DNA of 63,051 bases from Planctomycetaceae bacterium (lineage in GTDB: Bacteria > Planctomycetota > Planctomycetia > Planctomycetales > Planctomycetaceae): NCBI GenBank assembly GCA_021732975.1, contig JAKFWC010000007.1, positions 1-63,051 on the forward strand, in the 5' to 3' direction. Made by a program: the position numbers and the translations under genes. This document shows positions 1-8,027 of this stretch, piece after piece. Positions within the stretch are counted from its first letter, which is position 1, and the number at the start of each line of letters is the position of its first letter. The notes beneath the pieces are model-generated. The model did not search any database and was not told where the DNA came from. It saw only the letters and a program-made list of their open reading frames with translations.

Positions 1-518
1 ACAAGCCGGTCCCGTCCCCATCCCCATGCTCCTTCGTCAACCACTCCGGAAAATTCCGCGACCCTTGACGAAGGCCATCCCCACGCAATCATTGGACCAA
101 TTCGCAATCACGACATGCGATTGCCCTGAGCTTCCGCTTGGCAACGACGGAAAGTCAAATTGGTGGTTGTAGCCACGGACAACGAAGAGTCGGTGTCGAA
201 TAAATGGACAAGAATTCTTTGCTTCCGACACCGAGCCTGTAGCCACACATTCATCTGCTGCGAGGCTCGATCGGACTTGCTCAAATGGCGTCATAGGCAG
301 CGTGCCTAACAAGCTCAGCGGATACGTTTCCGAATGACCGCAGACGTGAATAAGGAATTCGTCGATTTTCGTAATCGACGACTGGCTTGTCAATTTTGAT
401 GATTCAGTTTCTCTTGGTAGTCTAAGCGGGGTGGCATTGTTCGATGACTGCGAATGCGGCAATCACTCCGGGGATTTAGGTTCCCCCCGCTCGCCAATCG
501 TCGCATCGGGATGCTGGG
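1..518. other. Gene-free left edge
   Basis: No convincing gene is visible in these 518 bases. A 141-codon minus-strand frame (37-462) opens with TTG, has no visible ribosome binding site and resembles no family I recognise. The stretch probably holds the promoter of the sulfatase at 519 and the tail of whatever lies to the left of the window. Confidence 0.4.
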
Positions 519-1970
519 ATGCGTGCTCTATCGCTTGTGGTCTTCTTTGTCGGGATCGTTTCCACCGCGTTTGCCGCGTCGCCGAATGTCGTACTGATCG
601 TCGCGGACGATCTCGGCTACGGCGATGTCGGCTGTTACGGTGCAACGGACATCGCCACGCCGCAGATTGATCGGCTGGCCCGGCGCGGGACGCGGTTTAC
701 GCAGTTCAATGTGGCGCAGCCGGTCTGTACGGCGTCGCGGACGGCGCTCATGACGGGGTGTTATCCGAACCGGCTGGGGATGAGCGGGGCGCTGAATCAC
801 ACGAGCAAGGTGGGGATTCATCTCGACGAAACACTGCTCCCGGAGTTGTTCCACGACGCGGGGTATGCGACGGCAATCTACGGCAAGTGGCACCTCGGTC
901 ATCAGCCGCCGTTTCTGCCCACGCGGCGGGGGTTTGATGAGTTTCAGGGGCTGCCGTACTCGAACGACAACGGCCCGCTTCACCCAGTAATCCGCGGGAT
1001 TCCACCGTTGCCGTTCTATCGGAACGAGACGGTGCTCGAGACCGATCCCGATCAATCGCAGTTCACCCGGCGGTTCACCGATGCCGCGATTGAGTTCATT
1101 GGCAAGCATCGTGCGAAACCGTTCTTCGTCTACCTGCCGCACGTGATGCCGCATGTGCCGATCTTTGCGTCCGATAAATTCAAAGGGACATCGCAGCGCG
1201 GGCTGTATGGCGATGTGGTGCAGGAGCTCGATGCATCCATAGGCGAACTGATGGCCAAACTCGATGAGTGGAAACTGGCCGAGAACACTCTGGTGCTGTT
1301 TCTGTCAGACAATGGCCCGTTCCTGAGTTACGGCACTCATGCGGGGAGTGCGGGACCGTTCCGGGAAGGGAAGTTGACGACATTTGAAGGGGGCGTGCGA
1401 GTGCCGTTTATCGCCGTGTGGGACAAGAAGATTCCTGCAGGGCAGTTGTGCGAAGGACTGGTAACCGGGCCGGATGTGTTGCCGACGCTGGTGAAGGTGT
1501 GTGGGTTGAAGTCGCCCGAGAAAAAGATTGATGGCGAAGATTTGAGTCGTTTGCTGTGGGAACCGCAAAGCGCGAGTGGGCGTGGGGAATTTGCGTATTT
1601 CTCGGGGACGGAATTGCACGCGGTGCGGCGCGGGCGCTGGAAACTCCACTTCCCGCACGATTACCTCACGGTCGACGGCGCTCCCGGCACCCATGGCAAG
1701 CCTGCGAACTATGCCAACATGAAACCGCGGGCCATCGAGGAATCGGGCATCCGCGGCATTGCCAGCCGGCACGGTTACCGCGTGGAATCGCTGCCGCTAT
1801 CCTTGTTCGATCTGCAAACCGATCCTGGCGAGAGGACGAACGTTGCCGCCGCGCATCCGGAGATCGTCCGCGAATTGACCGCGCGGGGCGAAACTCTAAG
1901 GGCCGACCTGGGCGATTCGTTGCTGAAACGGACCGGCAGCGGTGTGCGACCAGTCGGGGTTGCCCCGTAG
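519..1970 (+). CDS. Sulfatase, exported
   Basis: A 483-residue sulfatase of the alkaline-phosphatase superfamily, expected to hydrolyse sulfate esters, probably on sulfated polysaccharides, outside the cytoplasm. Residues 1-20 form a Sec signal peptide ending AFA-A. The metal-binding start of the domain (VADDLGYGD) follows at about 28-36. The formylglycine motif C-T-A-S-R lies at 70-74, so Cys70 is the residue oxidised to formylglycine. A second metal motif, LSDNGP, lies at about residue 263. Length is normal for the family. Whether Cys70 is matured needs a formylglycine-generating enzyme; the FGE-like domain at 52366-54621 is fused to a kinase and is not an obvious maturase. The substrate cannot be read from the sequence. 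Confidence 0.93.
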   Translation: MRALSLVVFFVGIVSTAFAASPNVVLIVADDLGYGDVGCYGATDIATPQIDRLARRGTRFTQFNVAQPVCTASRTALMTGCYPNRLGMSGALNHTSKVGIHLDETLLPELFHDAGYATAIYGKWHLGHQPPFLPTRRGFDEFQGLPYSNDNGPLHPVIRGIPPLPFYRNETVLETDPDQSQFTRRFTDAAIEFIGKHRAKPFFVYLPHVMPHVPIFASDKFKGTSQRGLYGDVVQELDASIGELMAKLDEWKLAENTLVLFLSDNGPFLSYGTHAGSAGPFREGKLTTFEGGVRVPFIAVWDKKIPAGQLCEGLVTGPDVLPTLVKVCGLKSPEKKIDGEDLSRLLWEPQSASGRGEFAYFSGTELHAVRRGRWKLHFPHDYLTVDGAPGTHGKPANYANMKPRAIEESGIRGIASRHGYRVESLPLSLFDLQTDPGERTNVAAAHPEIVRELTARGETLRADLGDSLLKRTGSGVRPVGVAP

Positions 1971-2277
1971 CGTCGCGATCTCGGATCGGCCCCTCTCTTC
2001 GCCTTAAAAAACAGCAAGGTTGCTTCCCCACCGTCAGAAATCGGCAACGGCCGCGTCTGAGGGGAAGGCGTCCGGCTTTGCGCTCACCGATGTGACACCA
2101 TTGGCGGATCAAGACTTCCGTCAACTCCGCGTTATCGTTGCCATCGGAATTTTCGTCACGGCAACACGACTCTTTTGTAAGCGAAACCGTGCTCACAGGC
2201 TTGGCAGAAATCGCATCAACACATAGAATTGCGTTTCTGTGTTTGCCCCAAGCCGTGCTCCTTGACTGGGAAACATT
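1971..2277. other. Intergenic, no feature seen
   Basis: About 300 bases between the sulfatase and the transglutaminase-like gene. Short open frames exist on both strands but none has family resemblance or a good start. No terminator hairpin was recognised. Confidence 0.4.
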
Positions 2278-3465
2278 GTGACGCAGCTGTCCTCCCTTCA
2301 CGTTCCTTCAACCGGCGGAATTCGTGTCTTCGGCGAGACGCCGCGGAAGCTGCGAGTCCAGCGACGGAATGTGCTTCGACGAATGGGCGAACTAGGTTTA
2401 AGCCCCTACGTGGAAGAGGTCTCGTCTCCGCAGCCGGGGCAATTGTCGACGGGCTTTCGGCTTCGGCAAGACCCCGATACGGCATTTTCCCTTTCGCGCG
2501 ATACGACAGCGTTGTGCGAAGCCTTCGGGCTCGATTCCTTCGCGGATCCACGGGATCTCGAACGCGAGATCTGGCTGGCGATGCTGGTGTCGCCCGTGAT
2601 CATCGATTTCCCCAGCTTTGCGGAGATCGAATCGGCAGTCCGCATCCGGATGAATATCGTCGCTGCGGCTCGCAAGACGTTTGTCCGGTTCGACACGATG
2701 CAGGTCGATCGTCCCACCGATTATTGGACATGGGACGATGACTGCGGCTTCCTGCTCAATCGTGGTAAGTCGCTGGTCCGGGCCATCGAAGTCGCCATGC
2801 AGCCGGGTGTCTCGGACCGGATTTTTGCGTTTTCCTGCAAGCGAGCAGGGGAGTATCTCGTCCTGCTGGGATTGGCAAAGGAAGCCGAGGCCATCAACCC
2901 CGCTTTGTACCGGCGGCTGGTGAAGCAATCGCAGACCTGCGCGCTCCGTGGAGACGACTACGACAACGCCTATCTGCAGAAGATTGGCACGCCCGCGGAA
3001 CCGTTGCCGCCGCGGTTTTTCATTCCTGGCGACCGCGTCTGGTTCCGCAATCCGGACAAGTTTTCGTCGGACATCACCGGTTTTGAAGGGAGCTTCACCG
3101 TCTACATCGGCGGCGGTCGGTTCCCCAACTTCTGGAAGAAGCACCGCACAGAAACGCTGATCACCAAGTGCCTGACGCTCTACTTCTGGCGGGAGGCCGT
3201 CTACCAGAACGCCGAAGGAGAATGGCAGGTCGATGAACCGCTCGCGGACAGGCTCGTCGAACAAGCGCTCAAGGATCCCGAACGGGTCGAACAGATCGTC
3301 GACGAAATGATGCAGTGGCAGGAACCGAACTGGGAAGGGGGAGCGATGGAGCCGTCGCGCGACTGCGCCCGTTTTGTCCGTCCGGGTACGGAAGATTTCG
3401 ACTTGCCGGATGCTCCGAAGCCGGTATGGCAAGCGGAATTCATCGGTAGCCGGGTCAATCGTTAA
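2278..3465 (+). CDS. Protein-glutamine gamma-glutamyltransferase, Bacillus Tgl-like
   Basis: A 395-residue protein whose central part matches the small spore-coat transglutaminase Tgl of Bacillus, an enzyme that cross-links proteins through Gln-Lys isopeptide bonds. Shared landmarks are IRMNIVAAA at about 123-131, FAFSCKRAG at 183-191 (Cys187 aligns with the Tgl nucleophile Cys116), PGDRVWFRNP at 250-259, and FEGSFTVYIG at 269-278 (Glu270 aligns with Tgl Glu187). The Glu that precedes the nucleophile in Bacillus is Ser here. It is about 150 residues longer than Tgl, with N- and C-terminal extensions. The start used is GTG; an ATG 35 codons later is an alternative. Assignment rests on remembered Tgl motifs, not an alignment. 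The partner substrate is unknown. Confidence 0.7.
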   Translation: MTQLSSLHVPSTGGIRVFGETPRKLRVQRRNVLRRMGELGLSPYVEEVSSPQPGQLSTGFRLRQDPDTAFSLSRDTTALCEAFGLDSFADPRDLEREIWLAMLVSPVIIDFPSFAEIESAVRIRMNIVAAARKTFVRFDTMQVDRPTDYWTWDDDCGFLLNRGKSLVRAIEVAMQPGVSDRIFAFSCKRAGEYLVLLGLAKEAEAINPALYRRLVKQSQTCALRGDDYDNAYLQKIGTPAEPLPPRFFIPGDRVWFRNPDKFSSDITGFEGSFTVYIGGGRFPNFWKKHRTETLITKCLTLYFWREAVYQNAEGEWQVDEPLADRLVEQALKDPERVEQIVDEMMQWQEPNWEGGAMEPSRDCARFVRPGTEDFDLPDAPKPVWQAEFIGSRVNR

Positions 3466-3487
3466 TGCTCAAGTCTCGTCCATCCGG

Positions 3488-3571
3488 TGTGTGCCACTGG
3501 CTCGGCCAGTGTCTTGATTCCGGGATCTGAGCGACATCTCATGAAAACACTGTCAGAGCCAGTGGCACACA
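3488..3571. repeat. Inverted-repeat element, family B copy 1
   Basis: An 84-bp element bounded by a perfect 16-bp inverted repeat, TGTGTGCCACTGGCTC at 3488-3503 and its complement at 3556-3571. It fills the gap between two convergent genes. A relative with the same TGTGTGCCA ends lies at 7940-8019. It could act as a bidirectional terminator or be a miniature mobile element. Confidence 0.7.
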
Positions 3572-3576
3572 GTCGA

Positions 3577-4422
3577 TTACGTTCCTTTTGGCAAACGATT
3601 TAGCAGCTTCCGTGCGAGGCTTTTCCACCGGCCGTGTTTGCGGGCGATGGCGCTCGGGCTGCTGTTGATGTCGCGGATCACATCCATTGCATATTGCTTC
3701 GCGGCGGCCGCATCCCCGTCGGCGGCGCAGCGCTCGGCAAGCCGATAAACGGCCTCCGGATTCCGCCACCGCTGGCAGTGTTTTTCGAGATGGGCTCGTC
3801 CGCCCGCGGTATCACCGGTTTCTAACAGCGCGCTGCCATAAGCGAAGGAAGCATCCCCGAAACGGTACTGCGGGTCGCGATCGAGAATCGGGCGGCAGAA
3901 CCGCAGGACATCGTCCCATTTCCTCTGCTGGCGTGCCACCAATGCCGCGCCCCAGAGCGCGGGCAACGAAGTCGGGTCTTTCCGTAGCGCGTTCTCGTAA
4001 GCGGTCGCCGCCTGGGACCACTGGGCCGTCTCCCGCAGCGCATCGCCGTATTGCACGAACTGATGAGCGTTGCCAATCATTTCGGTGGCACTCGCCAGTT
4101 GGGCTAATTCCCTGGAGCGTGTGAAGCGTTGCAACCAGACCGGAGTGTGCCAATCAGCAGCGGGAATCACCCGTGCGACCAGATAGACCATCGCGCCGGG
4201 AAAGGGTGCCACGATCATCAGCCACAACCAGAACGTTTTGTCGGGCTCGAAACGAAGGCTGTGAATCAGCATCCAGACCCAGAAGGCACTATAAGCCAGT
4301 CCAACGAAAGCGATCCCCCACATCATCAGCCAGAAGACCCACGATGGTCCCTGCGGCTCGGCCACCGGGAAACGATGGCCCCGCTGTGCCAGTAGCATCG
4401 ATGTGGAGAGCACAATGCTCAC
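3577..4422 (-). CDS. Membrane-anchored TPR protein
   Basis: A 281-residue protein with two predicted transmembrane helices near residues 28-50 and 63-85. The second, with the FWLWLMIVAPFPGAMVYLVAR pattern split by its Pro, resembles the PLDc_N-type membrane segment. After it come tetratricopeptide-like helical repeats (about 110-260), with typical alternating Ala/Leu/Tyr positions such as YGDALRETAQWSQAATAYE. It probably displays a cytoplasmic protein-binding TPR domain at the membrane. No catalytic motif is visible. It converges with the transglutaminase-like gene and is separated from it by an inverted repeat. Confidence 0.75.
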   Translation of the reverse strand: MSIVLSTSMLLAQRGHRFPVAEPQGPSWVFWLMMWGIAFVGLAYSAFWVWMLIHSLRFEPDKTFWLWLMIVAPFPGAMVYLVARVIPAADWHTPVWLQRFTRSRELAQLASATEMIGNAHQFVQYGDALRETAQWSQAATAYENALRKDPTSLPALWGAALVARQQRKWDDVLRFCRPILDRDPQYRFGDASFAYGSALLETGDTAGGRAHLEKHCQRWRNPEAVYRLAERCAADGDAAAAKQYAMDVIRDINSSPSAIARKHGRWKSLARKLLNRLPKGT

Positions 4423-4465
4423 GATGGTGGCCCGATGGTGGAAGTCAGGAATCAGTACGACAACT

Positions 4466-4594
4466 TGTTCCTAGGCTCTGCCTGGGAACGCACGGCCGAG
4501 ACGCTCCGCGTCTCCGTGTTGTTCAGTTTTCCGATCCAATTCGGCGAGGCAGAGCCTCGCGGACGCCCGTTCCCAGGCAGAGCCTGGGAACGAG
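4466..4594. repeat. REP-type palindromic element without transposase
   Basis: About 130 bp in inverted-repeat form. The left part has a hairpin around AGGCTCTGCCT followed by a 29-bp stretch (4484-4512, GGGAACGCACGG to CTCCGCGTC) that is identical to 48732-48760 beside the REP-associated transposase. The right part has GAGGCAGAGCCTC (4546-4558) and the hairpin CGTTCCCAGGC/GCCTGGGAACG (4568-4592). It reads as a non-autonomous copy of the element at 48711-49366. Confidence 0.8.
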
Positions 4595-4619
4595 TGAATA
4601 ACGAGTGACGATGAATGCG

Positions 4620-5273
4620 CTACTCCGATCGGCCAACGACCACTAATCGCACCGGTATGCTTTTGCCTGCGGCGATGGGGAGCGGCGAGGTCACAATCCA
4701 GAAATGCTTCGCTTCATCGTGGGTCAAGGTCGGTTGCTCGACAGTTTTCTCGACGGGCAACAGCGAGAAAATCGCCGGGTGATTCGATCCGGCTGTTGCA
4801 GCGCTCTTCTTAAATAACTCTTCGGGCGACTTCCATGCTGCGGGATCGACATCCGCTTTCACGGGAACCGCCAGCACGAAGTCGTAAAGTTCGCTGGTGC
4901 CGACGTGATTGCCATCCACCGGCTGCTGACCGTACCGCAGTGTGTAGACCCCCGCCGGCACTTCCTGACCGCGAAAATCGGTGAACTCTTTCTTCTGCAC
5001 CACTTCAATCACCCCCAGCAATTGCCCCGGGGTAAACGGATACTTCACGTTCAGCGAGGATTTGAAGTCTGCCTTGGCCGGCGCGGTTTCCACGCGCCAT
5101 AACGTGCAGACCGCTTGGCCGTCGACCTGGACCTGCAGGCCCCCTTTGTGCAAAACGCCGGCGACCTTTTCGCTGACACCTACGGGATCCGCATCCACGA
5201 CCGCCAATTTCCCCTCGGCGGCCCACCCGACAGAGGCCGCCATCCATACCACCACCAACGCCATGCGCAACAT
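4620..5273 (-). CDS. Secreted protein of unknown function
   Basis: A 217-residue protein with an N-terminal signal peptide (hydrophobic 3-18, cleavage near GWA-AE). The remainder looks like a compact beta-rich domain, with segments such as GVYTLRYGQQPVDGNH and YDFVLAVPV. I do not recognise a named family; it resembles conserved planctomycete hypothetical exported proteins. No catalytic motif or lipobox is visible. It lies alone on the minus strand between a REP element and a gene-free region with a strong terminator. Confidence 0.7.
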   Translation of the reverse strand: MLRMALVVVWMAASVGWAAEGKLAVVDADPVGVSEKVAGVLHKGGLQVQVDGQAVCTLWRVETAPAKADFKSSLNVKYPFTPGQLLGVIEVVQKKEFTDFRGQEVPAGVYTLRYGQQPVDGNHVGTSELYDFVLAVPVKADVDPAAWKSPEELFKKSAATAGSNHPAIFSLLPVEKTVEQPTLTHDEAKHFWIVTSPLPIAAGKSIPVRLVVVGRSE

Positions 5274-5691
5274 GCCCGGTCCTTCACAGAAAAGGTCGTT
5301 ACCCGGCTAGGATTCTAGCCCGACGGAACATCAATCGAAAAGCGTTCCACGGAGATGGTGTGAAACGCATGCCAGAGTCCGTCGCACTCTCCGTAAGCAA
5401 TGCCGCACGGAACACGGGCAGAAAGCCGGCATGCAAGGTCGTGGACGATGTCCTGCATCCTCGAGTATGCCGCAAAAACAAGCCGTTTTTGCCACTGAAA
5501 AGGGATTCATCCGTTGTGGCACACCGATTGCCAAATGGATATTTCAGTGCGGTGACAAGTGGCAACAAACACGCGTCCCGCCGGTAACACAAAACAACGT
5601 ATTAAGTCGATCGGCTGGGAGTGTAGCCGGGGTGGGTCGTAGGGTTCATCTCGGGCGAGCGCCTACACTCTCAGTCGTCGACTTGATTTAC
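5274..5691. other. Gene-free region, possible small RNA
   Basis: No protein gene is supported here. On the plus strand a hairpin with arms GAGTGTAG (5619-5626) and CTACACTC (5663-5670) precedes the strong terminator at 5692-5737. Because no plus-strand gene lies upstream, the pair may be the 3' half of a small non-coding RNA. Confidence 0.35.
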
Positions 5692-5737
5692 AACCACCCG
5701 TGATGAAGAGATTTTCTCTTCGTCACGGGTGGTTTTT
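5692..5737 (+). terminator. Strong intrinsic terminator
   Basis: Arm AACCACCCGTGA plus GAAGAG pairs with CTCTTC plus TCACGGGTGGTT across a short ATTTT loop and a single mismatch, followed by a run of T. This is a textbook Rho-independent terminator on the plus strand, with no recognisable gene to terminate. Confidence 0.85.
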
Positions 5738-5859
5738 TGTTGGGGCATCTCATCTCCGCTTGGGGTTTCGCGCCCCTCGCCACTGGGTTCGCGGTGCCTG
5801 TCGACATCAATTGTTCTTCAACCCTCGCTGGTCTACGCTGGTTGTGGGAGAAATGAACA

Positions 5860-6699
5860 ATGACGACCGAGCCACCACTCCGCGTGTGCAGTTTTGAAAG
5901 CCGCCGCGGTGCGGAAATGCGATCGCTGCTGGAGCGCTATGGATACGAGGCCACAATTGCACCGTCGATGCGTGAAGTCCCACTGGATGAACACGCGGCC
6001 GTGTTCCAATTTGTGGATGAACTCCGCGCCGATCGCATCGGAATTGTGGTCTTCATGACGGGCGTCGGGGCGCGAGCGCTTCTGGCGGCTGTCGAGACCC
6101 GCTATCCGAAGGACGAATTCTTTCGCATGCTCGATGGCGTGACCGTCGTGGTTCGTGGCCCGAAACCAGTCGCTGTGTTGCGAGAATGGGGTATCCGGAT
6201 CGATCACCGCGCCCCCGAGCCGAACACTTGGCGGGAACTGGTACGAACGCTCGATGAGTTTGTGCCGCTCTCAGGCAAAACGATCGCCGTGCAGGAGTAC
6301 GGTGTCCCCAATGCGGATTTTTACGCGGCGCTGTCAGAACGCGGCGCAAAAATCCTCAGCGTTCCTGTCTACCGCTGGGAGTTCCCCGATGATCCCGAGC
6401 CGTTGCGGACCGCCGTGCAGGAGACCATCGCCGGGAAGTTCGATGTGCTGATGCTCACCAGTGCGAACCAACTTCACAACGTCATCAAAATGGCCGACGC
6501 GGAGGGCGTGCGCGACGAGTGGCTCGCGGCCGCGTCGAAATGTGTGATCGCCTCTATCGGCCCGACGGCTTCTGAAACGATTCAATCGTACGGACTGCCC
6601 GTCGACATCGAACCCGCGCACGGCAAAATGGGCACGCTCGTCCGCGAAACGAGCGAACGCGCACCGATGATTCTTACGTCCAAACCGGCCAAACGCTAA
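5860..6699 (+). CDS. hemD: Uroporphyrinogen-III synthase
   Basis: A 279-residue HemD. It cyclises and inverts ring D of hydroxymethylbilane to give uroporphyrinogen III, in the cytoplasm. Recognisable parts are the opening SFESRRGAEM, the FMTGVGARAL segment, the hinge around VRGPKPVAVLREWG, LSGKTIAVQEYG, the second-lobe LMLTSANQLHNV (typical F/LTSxxAVxxL site) and VIASIGPTASETIQSYGLPVDI. A purine-rich GGGAG precedes the ATG. It is followed by hemE and hemG, giving three successive late haem steps on one strand. Confidence 0.9.
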   Translation: MTTEPPLRVCSFESRRGAEMRSLLERYGYEATIAPSMREVPLDEHAAVFQFVDELRADRIGIVVFMTGVGARALLAAVETRYPKDEFFRMLDGVTVVVRGPKPVAVLREWGIRIDHRAPEPNTWRELVRTLDEFVPLSGKTIAVQEYGVPNADFYAALSERGAKILSVPVYRWEFPDDPEPLRTAVQETIAGKFDVLMLTSANQLHNVIKMADAEGVRDEWLAAASKCVIASIGPTASETIQSYGLPVDIEPAHGKMGTLVRETSERAPMILTSKPAKR

Positions 6700-6868
6700 C
6701 CCCCGCCCCCATCCCCCCGCTGTGCGGTTTCGCGTCCCGCGCTGATCGCTTCCCAGTGACATGGGTGAACGCTGTGTGGGATCCGCGCGAGGCGCAAAAC
6801 CGCAAAGCGACGATCGGGAGCTCCTCACGATTTCGCCCACCCAGTCAGTCGACTACAATCCATCCACT

Positions 6869-7912
6869 ATGCTGACTCCCGCTTTGCACAACTCGCGCCT
6901 GATGAAGGCCTGCCGCCGCGAAATCACCGACTGCACGCCAGTCTGGATCATGCGGCAAGCTGGTCGCTACCTCCCCGAATACATGGCCGTTCGCAATTCG
7001 GTCACGTTCATCGAGCTCTGCAAGCGGCCGGACCTCGCCGCTCAGGTGACGCTTGATGCCCAGCGATTACTCGGCGTCGATGCCGCGATTCTGTTCGCCG
7101 ATCTGCTGCCGATGCTCGAACCGATGGGGATCGACCTCGAATATCAAAAGGGGGAAGGGCCGGTCATTCACAATCCGATCCGCGACGCGAGTCAGGTGGA
7201 TCGGTTTCATGAACTCGAAGACCTCGGTTCGATGCACTTCGTATTCGATGCCGTGAAGCTCATTCGTCGCGATCTCCCTGCCAATATCCCGCTGCTGGGA
7301 TTTGCGGGAGCGCCGTTCACATTGGCGTCGTATGCCATCGAGGGTGGAGGTTCGCGGAACTACATCTTTACGAAGTCTATGATGTACGGTGATGAAGGGG
7401 CATGGCGGACGTTGATGGACCGTCTGTCGCGCAGTCTGATCCGCTACATCAACGCGCAGATCGACGCCGGGTGTCAGGCCGTGCAACTGTTCGACAGTTG
7501 GGCCGGGTGCCTGTCGCCGAGCGATTACCGGCGTTATGCGATGCCCTTCACGAAACAGGTGATCGACGGTATCCGCCCCGGCACCCCGGTCATCAATTTT
7601 CTCACGGGCAATCCCGCTCTGTTGCCGTCGCTGCGGGAAGCGGGTGGGTCGATGATCGGTCTCGATTGGCGGGTCAGTCTCGCCGAGGCGTGGAAGACCG
7701 TGGGTTACGATGTCGGCGTCCAAGGGAATCTCGACCCGGTGTCGCTGATGGCTGACCTGCCAACTTTGGAATTGCGGGCGAAAGCCGTCCTCGACGAAGC
7801 TGCCGGTCGTCCCGGCCACATCTTCAACCTCGGTCACGGCGTTTTCCCGGAAGTCCCGCCCGAAAACGTCAAAGCCCTCGTGAAAATGGTCCATGAGCTC
7901 TCCGCCCGCTGA
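6869..7912 (+). CDS. hemE: Uroporphyrinogen decarboxylase
   Basis: A 347-residue HemE, which decarboxylates the four acetate side chains of uroporphyrinogen III to coproporphyrinogen III in the cytoplasm. The invariant substrate-binding segment [15 protein letters not shown] lies at 24-38. Further landmarks are [47 protein letters not shown] and [15 protein letters not shown] near the end. The start at 6869 was chosen because it gives the family's usual length; the frame is open 36 codons further upstream but that part has no homology. It lies 170 bases after hemD and is followed by hemG. Confidence 0.96.
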   Translation: MLTPALHNSRLMKACRREITDCTPVWIMRQAGRYLPEYMAVRNSVTFIELCKRPDLAAQVTLDAQRLLGVDAAILFADLLPMLEPMGIDLEYQKGEGPVIHNPIRDASQVDRFHELEDLGSMHFVFDAVKLIRRDLPANIPLLGFAGAPFTLASYAIEGGGSRNYIFTKSMMYGDEGAWRTLMDRLSRSLIRYINAQIDAGCQAVQLFDSWAGCLSPSDYRRYAMPFTKQVIDGIRPGTPVINFLTGNPALLPSLREAGGSMIGLDWRVSLAEAWKTVGYDVGVQGNLDPVSLMADLPTLELRAKAVLDEAAGRPGHIFNLGHGVFPEVPPENVKALVKMVHELSAR

Positions 7913-7939
7913 AGCCTACCAAAGTGACATTTGAAAACT

Positions 7940-8019
7940 TGTGTGCCATGGCCGTGTCGGCCGTGCGAAGTGGCAAAACGCTCTGCAAGATCGCACGGCC
8001 GACACGGCCGTGGCACACA
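7940..8019. repeat. Inverted-repeat element, family B copy 2
   Basis: An 80-bp element with 29-nt arms (7940-7968 and 7991-8019) that differ at one position, which still allows a G-U pair. The arms begin TGTGTGCCA, as in the copy at 3488-3571. It sits between hemE and hemG and ends 8 bases before the hemG ATG, so as RNA it would fold next to or over that gene's translation start. Confidence 0.85.
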
Positions 8020-8027
8020 GAGTCAGC

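Noticed and set aside
37..462. 141-codon minus-strand frame at the left edge
   Set aside because: TTG start, no ribosome binding site, no family resemblance. Left as unassigned DNA.
2398..3432. 344-codon minus-strand frame opposite the transglutaminase-like gene
   Set aside because: It lies entirely over a gene with clear Tgl motifs and its own product is Arg-rich with no motif, so it is an antisense shadow.
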